DNA of 35,938 nucleotides from an uncultured Chlorobiaceae bacterium. GTDB lineage: Bacteria > Bacteroidota > Chlorobiia > Chlorobiales > Chlorobiaceae. Positions 18,006-26,617 of the stretch are shown one piece after another; positions within the stretch are counted from its first letter, which is position 1, and every line of letters begins with the position of its first letter. Location of the stretch: NCBI GenBank assembly GCA_903939765.1, contig CAJAIK010000083.1, positions 1-35,938 of the forward strand. The letters are read 5' to 3'. A program made the position numbers and the translations under genes. The notes below the pieces were generated by a model, which did no database searches, was not told where the DNA came from, and saw only the letters and a list, made by a program, of their open reading frames with translations.

Positions 18006-18833
18006 ATGTCTGATTCCGAATACAAGGAAGAGCCTCGTAATTTGCCAGCCTCCAGTGGAAGTTGGTTTGCCCGGCTCTTTATTTTTATAATAATTCTTGC
18101 TGCTCTTGCCGCTCTGGCATTCTATGCATCGCAGTGGAAAAAAGAGGTTGTTGTCAGGGATTTTGTTGTCGATGGAGCCTCAATTATTTCAGAAAGGGAG
18201 CTTATATTGCGCCTGAATCTCTTTAAGGGCAGAAATTTACAGAATCTTGACACCGGAGAGCTGAAAAAGAGGATCATGACCATTCCGTATCTCAGGAATG
18301 CCGAGATTGGCAAGGAGATGAATGGAGTTGTCCGGATCAAGATTTTTGAGCGGGAGCCTGTAGCGTTAACGGTTCTTGATGGACGGGTTATGGCTATTGA
18401 TGGTGACGGGTTTCTTTTGCCGGAGAGAAAGGATTTTTCGGGGCATGCTCCAAAATTGCTGAAAATTTCAGGAATAACCCGATTGCATATGGCCAGCAAC
18501 GGTTTGCGGCAACTTGACCGGTGCGACATCGCACTGATGAGGGATTTTCTTGATGCGCTTTCACAGACTGATTATGCAAGTCTTCTTATTGGTGAACTTT
18601 ATCTTGCCCGTAACAATATGGCATGGTGCAATACAGCTCAGTCTCCTGCCCGTTTTATTGTCGGCAATGACGGGAATTACAAGGAAAAGTTGAAAAAATT
18701 CGAGATATTCTGGCAAAAGGTGGTTTCTAAAAAAGGTTTTGACTCCTATGAGACGGTGGATTTGAGGTTCAGAGACAGGATTTTTACCAGGGATACTCTA
18801 TCTCTGGTGGTGCCTCAGAATGTTTCCCTGTGA
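18006..18833 (+). CDS. ftsQ: Cell division protein FtsQ (POTRA domain)
   Basis: A 275-aa bitopic membrane protein with a short cytoplasmic tail, one transmembrane helix (residues about 22-40, FIFIIILAALAALAF), a POTRA domain starting at VVRDFVVDGASIISERELI (about 48-66), and a beta domain (EREPVALTVLDGRVMAIDGDGF). FtsQ bridges early and late divisome proteins through FtsL and FtsB. The identification rests on the POTRA/FtsQ pattern together with its position between murC and ftsA. Confidence 0.9.
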   Translation: MSDSEYKEEPRNLPASSGSWFARLFIFIIILAALAALAFYASQWKKEVVVRDFVVDGASIISERELILRLNLFKGRNLQNLDTGELKKRIMTIPYLRNAEIGKEMNGVVRIKIFEREPVALTVLDGRVMAIDGDGFLLPERKDFSGHAPKLLKISGITRLHMASNGLRQLDRCDIALMRDFLDALSQTDYASLLIGELYLARNNMAWCNTAQSPARFIVGNDGNYKEKLKKFEIFWQKVVSKKGFDSYETVDLRFRDRIFTRDTLSLVVPQNVSL

Positions 18834-18855
18834 TAATTATGTATAGAATAGAAAA

Positions 18856-20154
18856 ATGCTGAAAAGCAATATTGCCGTAGGCCTTGATATTGGCACAACC
18901 AAGGTGTGTGTTGTGGTTGCTGAAAAAGATGAAATAGGAAAGCTCAACGTTCTTGGCAAAGGGCGTTCTAATTCCGACGGTCTTCAACGCGCAACGGTTG
19001 TCAATATCAACAAGACTGTCGCCGCAATCAGATCGGCGGTAGCTGATGCGGAGCGCGAGTCTTCCATTCGTATCCACGGTGTCAATGTAGGCATTTCCGG
19101 AGCACATGTTCACTGTATTCACAGTAATTCAGAAATCAGCATTAACCAGACTGGTATTGTCAATGATTCTGATGTGAAACGTTTTCTGGAAAAGGCCAAA
19201 ACGAATATTCGTTATCTGGATATTGATCACGAAATTATTCATGTCATTCCGCAGGAATTCATTGTTGACGATCAGGAGGGACTTCTTGATCCGATAGGTA
19301 TGGCCGGGACGACGATGAGGGGGAGCGCCTATATTGTGGTCGGTCTGAGAACAAAAATTCGTAATATCAAGCAGTGTGTCGAAAAGGCGGGACTGGAGAT
19401 CAGTGCCGTTACGTTTGAGCCCGTTGCTTCGGGTATGGCCGTGATGAAAGAGCGTGAGAAGAAAAGTGGTGTGGTGGTCATTGACATTGGCGGAGGTACT
19501 ACCGAGGTGGCCATCTACATTGACGGAGCAATCCGCTATTCAGAGGTTATCAAGGTTGCCGCAAACGATGTTACTCATGATATTGCTCATGGGGTGAGGG
19601 CTCTTTATGAGGTTGCCGAAGAGCTGAAAATAAAGCATGGATGTGCCTTCAGCAAGCTGAGCGGAGAGGATGAGGATCTTCTTATTGAGGGTATAGAAGG
19701 CCGTACGCAGAAATCTGTGCCTAAAAGCTCGCTGACGATGATTATCGAAGCGAGGATGATGGAGATTCTGGAGCTTGTGCGGGATTCGGTGCAGCGGTCG
19801 GGCTATTATGAATATCTCAATGCGGGCGCTATTATAACAGGCGGGGGTTCGCTTCTTCCAGGTACTGAAGAGCTTGCGCATGATGTTTTTGGTCTTGATG
19901 TTCGTATCGGCTATCCGGAAGGTGTCTCCGGCGGTATCAAAGGTTCCGTCAATAACCCTATGTACGCCACGGTGATGGGTCTCGTTGCCCATGCATTTCA
20001 GAACAATCTTTCAGTTGGTCACACGTTTCCGTTGCCACAGGAGCTGCCCCCTGATATACCTCCTGTAAACAGGGAAGAGCCCATGGTCCAGGAGCAGACC
20101 CCTGCCGGGAAGAAAATTGTTGAAAGGATGAAGAAATTCTGGGATAATCTATGA
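18856..20154 (+). CDS. ftsA: Cell division protein FtsA (actin-like membrane anchor of FtsZ)
   Basis: A 432-aa actin-family ATPase. The phosphate-1 motif GLDIGTTKVCVVVAE lies at residues 9-23, and the phosphate-2 motif IDIGGGTTEVAIY at about 209-221. The 1C insertion domain that replaces actin subdomain 1B is present (about 86-165, including HVIPQEFIVD). The C-terminal KKIVERMKKFWDNL is the amphipathic membrane-targeting helix, separated from the core by a proline-rich linker. FtsA tethers FtsZ filaments through the FtsZ C-terminal peptide, of which this genome's FtsZ has two copies. Confidence 0.97.
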   Translation: MLKSNIAVGLDIGTTKVCVVVAEKDEIGKLNVLGKGRSNSDGLQRATVVNINKTVAAIRSAVADAERESSIRIHGVNVGISGAHVHCIHSNSEISINQTGIVNDSDVKRFLEKAKTNIRYLDIDHEIIHVIPQEFIVDDQEGLLDPIGMAGTTMRGSAYIVVGLRTKIRNIKQCVEKAGLEISAVTFEPVASGMAVMKEREKKSGVVVIDIGGGTTEVAIYIDGAIRYSEVIKVAANDVTHDIAHGVRALYEVAEELKIKHGCAFSKLSGEDEDLLIEGIEGRTQKSVPKSSLTMIIEARMMEILELVRDSVQRSGYYEYLNAGAIITGGGSLLPGTEELAHDVFGLDVRIGYPEGVSGGIKGSVNNPMYATVMGLVAHAFQNNLSVGHTFPLPQELPPDIPPVNREEPMVQEQTPAGKKIVERMKKFWDNL

Positions 20155-20198
20155 TAAGAGTCCAAATAAGAGCCTTTTAAACCGGAGAACTGAAAAAA

Positions 20199-21500
20199 AT
20201 GGCATTTGAGCTTGATCCGGGCCTGTTTGACAGTGACCAGGGAAAAGGGGTTACCATAAGGATTGTCGGCGTCGGCGGTTGCGGTGGCAATGCGGTAAAT
20301 AACATGATTGACCGTAAAATCAGTGGTGTCGAGTATATCGTTTTCAATACCGACCGACAGGCACTGCTGAATTCAAAAGCTCCGCTCAGAGTGCAAATTG
20401 GCAAGAAAGCAACGAATGGGTTGGGTGCCGGAGCTGATCCCGCCAAAGGCCGTCAGGCAGCAGAAGATGACCGTGAAATTATTGCCGCCCAGCTTCGAGG
20501 GGCTGATCTTGTCTTTATTGCTGCGGGCATGGGCAAAGGGACCGGGACTGGTGCCGCTCCGGTAATTGCCTCTATTGCAAGAAATATGGGGATCCTTACC
20601 ATCGGAGTTGTGACAAGGCCGTTTAACTTCGAGGGTCAGGTAAAGGCAAACATTGCCGATGGCGGCATCGTTGAACTGCGAAAATACATCGATACCCTTA
20701 TTCTTGTCGAAAATGAAAAAATTCTCAGTATTGCTGAAGAGGGGGTAAGTGCCACTGAAGCCTTTAATATGGCAAACGATGTGCTGTACAGGGCGGCCAA
20801 AGGCATCGCGGATATTATTACCCGTCATGGACATGTCAATGTTGACTTTGCCGACGTTCGCAGTATTATGGCCGGGGCTGGTGATGCGGTCATGGGTTCG
20901 GCTGCTGCTGCCGGAGAGCGCCGGGCATTGAAAGCCTCATCGGATGCCCTCAACAGCCCTCTTCTTGAAGGTGTCTCGGTAAAGGGTGCCAAAGGGGTGC
21001 TCGTCAATATTACCGGTGAGGTCACCATGAGAGACATGTCGGATGCAATGAATTACATCGAGGAGCAGGTTGGCAGTGACGCCAAGATTATCAACGGATA
21101 TGTTGACGAGCCGCAGGTCTCTGGTGAAATCAGGGTTACCGTTATTGTTACCGGTTTCAGGCGAAAGACGCAGGAGGACGGAACAACTCCTGCTGCTCGG
21201 CCATTTGTAGCTCCGGTGCCGGGCATCAGGCTTGGACAGGTCTCTTCATCCAATCGCCAGACAGCATCTCTTTATCCTGAACGTCAGGAGGAGGATTTGC
21301 GCATTCCTGCCTATATCAGAAGGCAGTTATCAATTAATGATCCTCATGAGATCGGGGGTGCTGGCGGTCGTAAAAATACCGGCCATGATGTTGATTACAA
21401 TCCACCGCTTACGGGCGGAAGAGGAGAGCATGAAGATAAAATCCAGAAGGGACTATCAGATACTCCTGCATATCTTCGCAGAAAAAACAGTGGTAACTGA
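20199..21500 (+). CDS. ftsZ: Cell division GTPase FtsZ, with duplicated C-terminal peptide
   Basis: A 433-aa tubulin homologue forming the cytokinetic ring. The GTP-binding N-domain has [14 protein letters not shown] (23-36) and the signature loop [13 protein letters not shown] (109-121). Residue 113 is Lys where the signature normally has Gly. The T7 synergy-loop segment [11 protein letters not shown] is at 214-224. After the core (to about 321) is a linker of about 45 residues, then [10 protein letters not shown] (366-375), a second linker, and DTPAYLRR (421-428). The last two both match the FtsZ conserved C-terminal peptide that binds FtsA. A CGGAG ribosome-binding site precedes the ATG. 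It ends the classical dcw set. Confidence 0.97.
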   Translation: MAFELDPGLFDSDQGKGVTIRIVGVGGCGGNAVNNMIDRKISGVEYIVFNTDRQALLNSKAPLRVQIGKKATNGLGAGADPAKGRQAAEDDREIIAAQLRGADLVFIAAGMGKGTGTGAAPVIASIARNMGILTIGVVTRPFNFEGQVKANIADGGIVELRKYIDTLILVENEKILSIAEEGVSATEAFNMANDVLYRAAKGIADIITRHGHVNVDFADVRSIMAGAGDAVMGSAAAAGERRALKASSDALNSPLLEGVSVKGAKGVLVNITGEVTMRDMSDAMNYIEEQVGSDAKIINGYVDEPQVSGEIRVTVIVTGFRRKTQEDGTTPAARPFVAPVPGIRLGQVSSSNRQTASLYPERQEEDLRIPAYIRRQLSINDPHEIGGAGGRKNTGHDVDYNPPLTGGRGEHEDKIQKGLSDTPAYLRRKNSGN

Positions 21501-21533
21501 CAGGGAATTTTAAGTAAATATTTAAAGGCAGTA

Positions 21534-22826
21534 ATGAATTATAGTACTCTTTCCGCAGAGGATGCGGTAGCCGGAATCAAGTCGGGAGACAGGGTTTATT
21601 TACACACAGCAGCAGCAACACCGCAGAGGTTGATTGACGCGATGGTTCAGCGCTCGGAAGAGCTGAGAAATGTAGAAATCGTCAGTCTTCATACTGAAGG
21701 TGATGCTCCGTACGCAAGACCGGAATATCGTGAAAGTTTCAGATTGAATGCCCTGTTTGTTGGTAAAAATGTTCGCAAGTCGGTTCAGGACGGTGATGGT
21801 GATGCCATTCCCGTCTTTTTGAGTGACATTCCCTCTCTTTTCCTGAAAAAGATACTTCCTCTTGATGTTGCGCTTGTGCACGTCTCTCCGCCGGACCGTC
21901 ATGGCTATTGTTCTCTCGGAGTTTCGGTTGACGCGACCCTTGCAGCCGTGCATGCGGCAAAGCTGGTTATCGCCCAGGTGAACCCGAATATGCCCCGCAC
22001 CCATGGTGAAGGAATGCTTCATATAAGCAAGATTCATGCGATGGTCTCTGTGGAAGACCCTCTTCCTGAAACTCCCCGTCACGTGTTGAGTGACATTGAG
22101 GTCAGTATAGGTCGCCATATTGCCTCCATTGTCGAGGACGGTGCTACGTTGCAGTTAGGGATTGGCGCCATTCCGGATGCCACTCTTGCCGCACTTTTCG
22201 GCCACCGCGATCTTGGTATTCATTCCGAGATGTTTTCGGATGGAGTGATTGAGCTGGTCGAAAAAGGAGTGATCAACGGTCGCAAAAAGCGAAGCCATAA
22301 GGAGATCATGGTCGCAAGCTTTCTTGTTGGAACCCGGCGGCTTTATGATTTTGTTGATGATAATCCATTGATTGCAATGCTTCCTTCTGATTATGTCAAC
22401 GATACCCGGGAAATCAGAAGAAATCCCAAGGTGACAGCAATCAACAGCGCTCTTGAAATTGACATGTCCGGTCAGGTCTGCGCTGATTCGATAGGGCAGA
22501 AATATTATTCAGGTGTTGGCGGGCAGATGGATTTTATCCGGGGGGCAGCTCTTTCCGAAGGGGGCAAGCCGATTATTGCGTTGCCATCAACCACCGCAAG
22601 CGGGTTGTCTCGTATTGTTCCGCAGCTTAAACCGGGGGCTGGTGTTGTCACCACAAGGGCTCATGTGCAGTACGTTGTAACCGAGTTCGGGATTGTTAAT
22701 CTCCATGGAAAAAATCTTCGACAGAGAGCTGAGGCATTGGCAACTATTGCCCATCCCGATTTCAGGGAGGATATATGCCGTCAGGCTCATGCACTGTATG
22801 GAGCTTATGGAAGGAGCGCTTCGTAA
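21534..22826 (+). CDS. Acetyl-CoA hydrolase / 4-hydroxybutyrate CoA-transferase family protein
   Basis: A 430-aa class I CoA-transferase of the acetyl-CoA hydrolase/transferase family, of full family length. It has the N-terminal domain through GYCSLGVSVD (125-134), the HSEMFSDG segment with probable catalytic Glu232, INSALEIDMSGQV (303-315), and the CoA-binding GVGGQMDFIRGA (327-338). Family members move CoA between acyl groups (acetate, butyrate, succinate, 4-hydroxybutyrate) or hydrolyse acetyl-CoA; the substrate cannot be read from sequence. It lies 33 bp after ftsZ on the same strand with no terminator in between, so it is probably co-transcribed with the division genes. A link to division is not implied. 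Confidence 0.88.
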   Translation: MNYSTLSAEDAVAGIKSGDRVYLHTAAATPQRLIDAMVQRSEELRNVEIVSLHTEGDAPYARPEYRESFRLNALFVGKNVRKSVQDGDGDAIPVFLSDIPSLFLKKILPLDVALVHVSPPDRHGYCSLGVSVDATLAAVHAAKLVIAQVNPNMPRTHGEGMLHISKIHAMVSVEDPLPETPRHVLSDIEVSIGRHIASIVEDGATLQLGIGAIPDATLAALFGHRDLGIHSEMFSDGVIELVEKGVINGRKKRSHKEIMVASFLVGTRRLYDFVDDNPLIAMLPSDYVNDTREIRRNPKVTAINSALEIDMSGQVCADSIGQKYYSGVGGQMDFIRGAALSEGGKPIIALPSTTASGLSRIVPQLKPGAGVVTTRAHVQYVVTEFGIVNLHGKNLRQRAEALATIAHPDFREDICRQAHALYGAYGRSAS

Positions 22827-22860
22827 AAAAGTCAGCGGGCTTCACAGCTCTTTGAGCCTG

Positions 22861-23766
22861 TCAGGTGCATTTCTGTTCAGTTACGCCGATAAGGGAGATC
22901 ATGCGTCCGGTTTTTCCCTGATCGCGTCGATGGGAAAAAAACAGTTTGCTGTCGCGAACTGAGCAGAAGGGCGAGCGCTCAATATTTGACGGAGAGATTC
23001 CGGATGCAAGAAGCTGCCGATAGTTGACTATGCCCAAATCAAGCAGATATTTGTTGTTTCTCGGCATAAAGGGGGAATACTTGCGGCTTTCCGCAGGGAA
23101 CTTCAGTGCGATCTCCCGGTCGACCTCGTAAGCCTCATGAGATATTCCCGTACCGATATAGGCGCGGCACTCTTCCGGGCAGGAGTTAAAATTCTTCCGC
23201 ATGGCTTCGATGGTTTTCAACACAATCCCATCGGCACTCCCTTTCCATCCGGCATGAACCGCTCCTGAAGCGTTGTGCCTCGGGTCGTAGATGAGTACGG
23301 GATAGCAGTCCGCAGTAAAGATACAAAGAAAGAGGTTTTTTCTGTCAGTAATGAGCGCGTCATAACCATCGTAATTACCAGGTTCTTTTGCGAAAAGTAT
23401 CTCTGTACCGTGTACTTGCCGGGAGGTAACCATTCGATCAGGATTGATGCCTGCGGCGGAGCAGAGGCGTCGGGTGTTTTCGTGGACCAGCTCCTCACGG
23501 TCCTCTGTATTTCTTCCAAGGTTCAATGAGCAAAAGGCCCCGTCGCTTATCCCCCCGTTTCTGGTACTTTGCAGTGCGACGACCTCATCGTAAGGTCGGA
23601 AGCAATCAGGGGCAATGAATTTTTCTGCCATCCGTGATGGTGTTGTGCTGTTTGTTCTTATAGGGGTATTGGCCGCGGGTTCCATTTTTATTAAGGCTGA
23701 GTCGACGTTCTTTTGAAGAAGAAGGTGTTTCAGATAAAATAGGTTTTTTTCTGCAGGGCCAGTCAT
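22861..23766 (-). CDS. PgeF/YfiH (DUF152) laccase-fold protein, peptidoglycan editing / purine nucleoside phosphorylase family
   Basis: A 301-aa protein of the YfiH/LACC1 family. The three metal/active-site residues are visible: His119 in RQVHG, Cys154 in TADCYP and His171 in HAGWKG. Family members act as purine nucleoside phosphorylases/adenosine deaminases, and E. coli YfiH (PgeF) prevents misincorporation of L-Ser in peptidoglycan stem peptides, which would suit a location beside the mur genes. The start is uncertain: the core begins near MAEKFIAP (ATG at 23631), and the upstream 45 residues look non-conserved (other ATGs at 23685 and 23766). It is convergent with the CoA-transferase gene, 34 bp apart, and divergent from the ATP synthase operon. 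Confidence 0.82.
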   Translation of the reverse strand: MTGPAEKNLFYLKHLLLQKNVDSALIKMEPAANTPIRTNSTTPSRMAEKFIAPDCFRPYDEVVALQSTRNGGISDGAFCSLNLGRNTEDREELVHENTRRLCSAAGINPDRMVTSRQVHGTEILFAKEPGNYDGYDALITDRKNLFLCIFTADCYPVLIYDPRHNASGAVHAGWKGSADGIVLKTIEAMRKNFNSCPEECRAYIGTGISHEAYEVDREIALKFPAESRKYSPFMPRNNKYLLDLGIVNYRQLLASGISPSNIERSPFCSVRDSKLFFSHRRDQGKTGRMISLIGVTEQKCT

Positions 23767-23905
23767 TCACAGGAAAAATTGCTGGCAAAGGGTTCAATAT
23801 TTCATGAAGAGTATTATCTTTAGTCGATATTTTGTTCATCGTGTGTGTTCTTTTGAGCTCTTTTTCAAGCTGCATGTGGGGTAAGAATGTAAACAAGGGT
23901 TATCG

Positions 23906-24154
23906 ATGATGATAAAACCTGATGATGAGAGGTTCGCTGATAATTTAGGGCGTTCTGCCCGTGCGCTTTCTGATTATATGGGCCTTGGTCTGCAGATTGC
24001 AGTGAGTTTTGCTTTTTTTGTCTTGCTTGGATATTGGGCAGACAGCGAGTTCTCGACATCACCATGGCTCTTTTTAGTTGGAGTGCTGGTCGGCATGGTT
24101 GGCATGGCTCTTCTGCTCATGAAGGTTGTTCGGTCAGCAAACAAGAGGAAATAG
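23906..24154 (+). CDS. AtpZ/AtpI-type F0F1-ATPase assembly-associated membrane protein
   Basis: A small 82-aa protein with two hydrophobic helices (about 26-44 and 53-73) separated by GYWADSEFSTSPW. This matches the small AtpI/AtpZ-like family found first in many bacterial atp operons. Members are thought to help c-ring assembly or act as Mg2+ carriers; the function is inferred from family and position. Start codons ATG-ATG at 23906/23909 lack a clear ribosome-binding site. The 139 bp upstream, shared with the divergent pgeF-like gene, should hold the operon promoter. Confidence 0.75.
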   Translation: MMIKPDDERFADNLGRSARALSDYMGLGLQIAVSFAFFVLLGYWADSEFSTSPWLFLVGVLVGMVGMALLLMKVVRSANKRK

Positions 24155-24202
24155 CACATTTCACAGTCATAAAGGCTGTTAATCAAGAAAGAAGCGGTAG
24201 AG

Positions 24203-24589
24203 ATGAAGCCAATGTTTGAATTTTTTATTAAGTTATGTATCTTGTCCATCACTTTGTGGGGATTAATTTTTTTTACTCTCGGTTCTGGCAGTGTTGATTT
24301 ATTCTCGCTCTTTCTTGCATGGATAATGGTGGTGTTCAATACTGTCGCAGGTTACCTGCTTTTTGAGTATGGATTTGACAAGGAATCAGCACTTTTCACC
24401 AAGGTTGTTTTCGGTGGACTGACAGTTCGGTTACTTTTCTTGATGACTATTATCGCTGTCGTGATTATCGGAAAGCTTGCGGTTGTCAATGATTTTGTTT
24501 TCTCATTCTTTGCTTTTTACTGTATTTATGTGATCGTTGAGATTCTCGGGTATCAAAAGAAAAACAAACAGAAAAAGAATACTGCATGA
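24203..24589 (+). CDS. Small membrane protein of the ATP synthase operon (AtpI-like)
   Basis: A 128-aa protein with four predicted transmembrane segments (about 8-25, 33-52, 66-88 and 93-114) and a Lys/Asn-rich cytoplasmic tail. It resembles the ATP synthase I (AtpI) family in size and topology. The assignment depends mainly on its place between the AtpZ-like gene and atpB, with which it overlaps by 4 bp (ATGA). Translational coupling to subunit a supports a role in F0 assembly. There is no motif on which a reaction could be assigned. Confidence 0.6.
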   Translation: MKPMFEFFIKLCILSITLWGLIFFTLGSGSVDLFSLFLAWIMVVFNTVAGYLLFEYGFDKESALFTKVVFGGLTVRLLFLMTIIAVVIIGKLAVVNDFVFSFFAFYCIYVIVEILGYQKKNKQKKNTA

Positions 24590-25623
24590 AACGGTTAAGC
24601 GTTACAAGGTCTAAGGCTATCTTCAAGGTATTTGCAGTTCTTCTGCCTCTTCTGCTCAGTGGATATGGTCTTGCTGCAGCATCGGCAGAGCGCTCTTCGG
24701 GTGCTTCCGGAAATATGGCGGTAACTCCTGCGGTTGAAGCCGTACACGGTGGTGCGGAGGCTGCTCCTGAAGAGGAAAAGGCCGGTGATGTTATCATGCA
24801 TCATATTCTTGACAATCACGTTTTTGCTTTTGAGCCTTTCGGAAGTGTGGAGCTTCCCAGGCTCTCAGTACCTGCAGCCGTTCCGGTTTTGGGTGGCATG
24901 GATATCTCCATCACCAAACATGTGGTGATGCTCTGGCTTGTATCGGCGTTGCTTTTGATTGTTTTTTCTGTAGTCGGTCTCAAATACAAAACCCTGACTG
25001 CCCGTCAGGCTCCCAAGGGGCTTGCCAACGCGATTGAGGCGCTGGTAGAGTTTGTCAGGCTTGATGTGGCCAAGTCAAATATCGGGCATGGCTACGAAAA
25101 GCATCTTCCTTACCTGCTGACGGTTTTCTTTTTTATTCTGTTCTGTAATCTTCTGGGTCTTATTCCCTACGGTGCAACGGCGACGGGCAACGTCAACGTC
25201 ACGCTCACCCTTTCCATCTTTACCTTTTTCGTAACCCAGATTGCCGCATTCAAGGCTCACGGTGTCAAAGGGTATCTTCAGCATCTTACCGCAGGGACTC
25301 ACTGGTCGCTCTGGATTATTATGGTGCCTATCGAAATAATCGGTCAGTTTACGAAGCCGTTTGCGCTTACTGTTCGACTTTTCGCAAATATGACAGCCGG
25401 TCATATCATTATTCTCAGTTTGATCTTCATCAGCTTCATTCTGAAAAGTTACGTTGTGGCGGCAACAGTCTCGGTTCCATTTGCCATTTTTATCTATCTG
25501 CTTGAGCTGTTCGTTGCGTTCCTGCAGGCATTTGTCTTTACCATGCTTTCAGCGCTCTTTATCGGTCTGGCCACAGCGCACTCCGGCAATGACGAGCACG
25601 AGGCGGCAGTAGCTCATCATTAA
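24586..25623 (+). CDS. atpB: ATP synthase F0 subunit a
   Basis: A 345-aa subunit a, the proton-channel stator of F0. The essential Arg is Arg264 in [24 protein letters not shown] and the C-terminal helix pair [23 protein letters not shown] also match the family. It is longer than the E. coli protein because of an N-terminal extension of about 100 residues that starts with a signal-peptide-like segment (KRL...[20 protein letters not shown], cleavage plausible near 34), followed by an Ala/Glu-rich stretch. The C-terminus carries His residues ([11 protein letters not shown]). It overlaps the preceding gene by 4 bp. Confidence 0.95.
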   Translation: MKRLSVTRSKAIFKVFAVLLPLLLSGYGLAAASAERSSGASGNMAVTPAVEAVHGGAEAAPEEEKAGDVIMHHILDNHVFAFEPFGSVELPRLSVPAAVPVLGGMDISITKHVVMLWLVSALLLIVFSVVGLKYKTLTARQAPKGLANAIEALVEFVRLDVAKSNIGHGYEKHLPYLLTVFFFILFCNLLGLIPYGATATGNVNVTLTLSIFTFFVTQIAAFKAHGVKGYLQHLTAGTHWSLWIIMVPIEIIGQFTKPFALTVRLFANMTAGHIIILSLIFISFILKSYVVAATVSVPFAIFIYLLELFVAFLQAFVFTMLSALFIGLATAHSGNDEHEAAVAHH

Positions 25624-25744
25624 ACTGATTCTGGTATTGATACGTGACAAGTTTTTCTTTTATGTTTTTTTATTCGCCGGTTTCAAAACTGCTAATTATC
25701 CTTTAGCAAAAAACTTATAACAAATAAACGGAGGTAATTACAAG

Positions 25745-25972
25745 ATGGAAGGTTTTGGTTTAGCTTATTTAGGTGCAGGTCTTGGCGCCGGTCTGGCTGT
25801 TATTGGCGCAGGTCTTGGTATTGGTAATATCGCAGCATCAGCCGCTGAGGGTACTGCCCGTCAGCCGGAAGCTACTTCGGATATCCGTACTACCATGATT
25901 ATTGCTGCTGCTCTTATCGAAGGTGTGGCCCTGTTCGGTGAAGTTATCTGTGTGCTGCTTGCTCTTAAGTAA
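25745..25972 (+). CDS. atpE: ATP synthase F0 subunit c
   Basis: A 75-aa two-helix proteolipid that forms the rotor ring. Helix 1 has the glycine-repeat pattern GAGLGAGLAVIGAGLGIG (10-27), the polar loop is ARQPE (38-42), and helix 2 carries the proton-binding Glu60 in ALIEGVAL. A further Glu66 lies in the same helix. A strong CGGAGGT ribosome-binding site at 25729-25735 suits the high copy number of subunit c. A 121-bp gap separates it from atpB and a hairpin follows it. Confidence 0.96.
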   Translation: MEGFGLAYLGAGLGAGLAVIGAGLGIGNIAASAAEGTARQPEATSDIRTTMIIAAALIEGVALFGEVICVLLALK

Positions 25973-26008
25973 GATCGAGCAAGGTTGCAGATTCGATACA
26001 GAAGATAT

Positions 26009-26048
26009 CCCGATTGCGGCTGATCTCCCCAGACCGCAATCGGGCTTT
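26009..26048 (+). terminator. Hairpin between atpE and atpF (attenuator or terminator)
   Basis: A perfect 11-bp GC-rich stem (26009-26019 with 26034-26044) with a 14-nt loop is followed by CTTTATT. The T-tract is short, so read-through is likely. It may let atpE mRNA accumulate above atpF/atpH, matching the excess of c subunits in the ring; that role is inference. Confidence 0.7.
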
Positions 26049-26074
26049 ATTAATCGTTAACGGAAACATTGTTC

Positions 26075-26602
26075 ATGCTTACGTCAGGAATTATACTTCT
26101 TGCCGGTAGTCTTCTGGAGCCGAACCCCGGCCTTATTTTCTGGACTGCGGTAACATTTGTGATTGTGTTGCTTATACTGAAAAAAGTTGCCTGGGGCCCT
26201 ATCCTCGGCGCTTTGGATGAGCGGGAAAAGGGAATTCAGTCATCCATTGACCGTGCGCATCAGGCAAAGGATGAGTCTGAGGCTATTCTGCTTAAAAACA
26301 AGCAATTGCTTGCAAAGGCCGATGCTGAGTCAGACAGGATTATTCGTGAAGGAAAGGATTATGCCGAAAAGCTTCGCGCTGATTTTACCGACAAGGCCCA
26401 GGCAGAAGCAAAAAAAATGATTGCGTCGGCAAAAGATGAAATTGAGCAGGAAAAACGCCGTGCGCTCGATGTGCTGAGGAATGAAGTTGCTGATCTTGCC
26501 GTCAAGGGTGCTGAAAAAATTATCAAGACCGCTCTTGATGCCGACATGCAAAAAAAGATCGTTGACAGTATGATTCAGGATCTTTCAACAAAACGTAACT
26601 GA
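26075..26602 (+). CDS. atpF: ATP synthase F0 subunit b
   Basis: A 175-aa subunit b: one N-terminal membrane helix (about 20-38, [15 protein letters not shown]) followed by a long charged, Ala/Lys/Glu-rich coiled coil that forms the peripheral stalk. The segment [19 protein letters not shown] after the membrane helix is typical of the family. The ATG at 26075 is preferred over TTG at 26069. It is followed after 15 bp by atpH, whose product caps the stalk on F1. Only one b-type gene is present here. Confidence 0.93.
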   Translation: MLTSGIILLAGSLLEPNPGLIFWTAVTFVIVLLILKKVAWGPILGALDEREKGIQSSIDRAHQAKDESEAILLKNKQLLAKADAESDRIIREGKDYAEKLRADFTDKAQAEAKKMIASAKDEIEQEKRRALDVLRNEVADLAVKGAEKIIKTALDADMQKKIVDSMIQDLSTKRN

Positions 26603-26617
26603 AAACTCCGCACCGTC

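Noticed and set aside
22861-23766. Reading the laccase-fold gene as a true multicopper oxidase
   Set aside because: The motifs are those of the YfiH/LACC1 family (single His/Cys/His site), not of copper oxidases.
23606-23896. A 96-codon minus-strand frame upstream of and overlapping the pgeF-like gene
   Set aside because: It is in a different frame from the real gene, covers the intergenic promoter region, and has no recognised motif.
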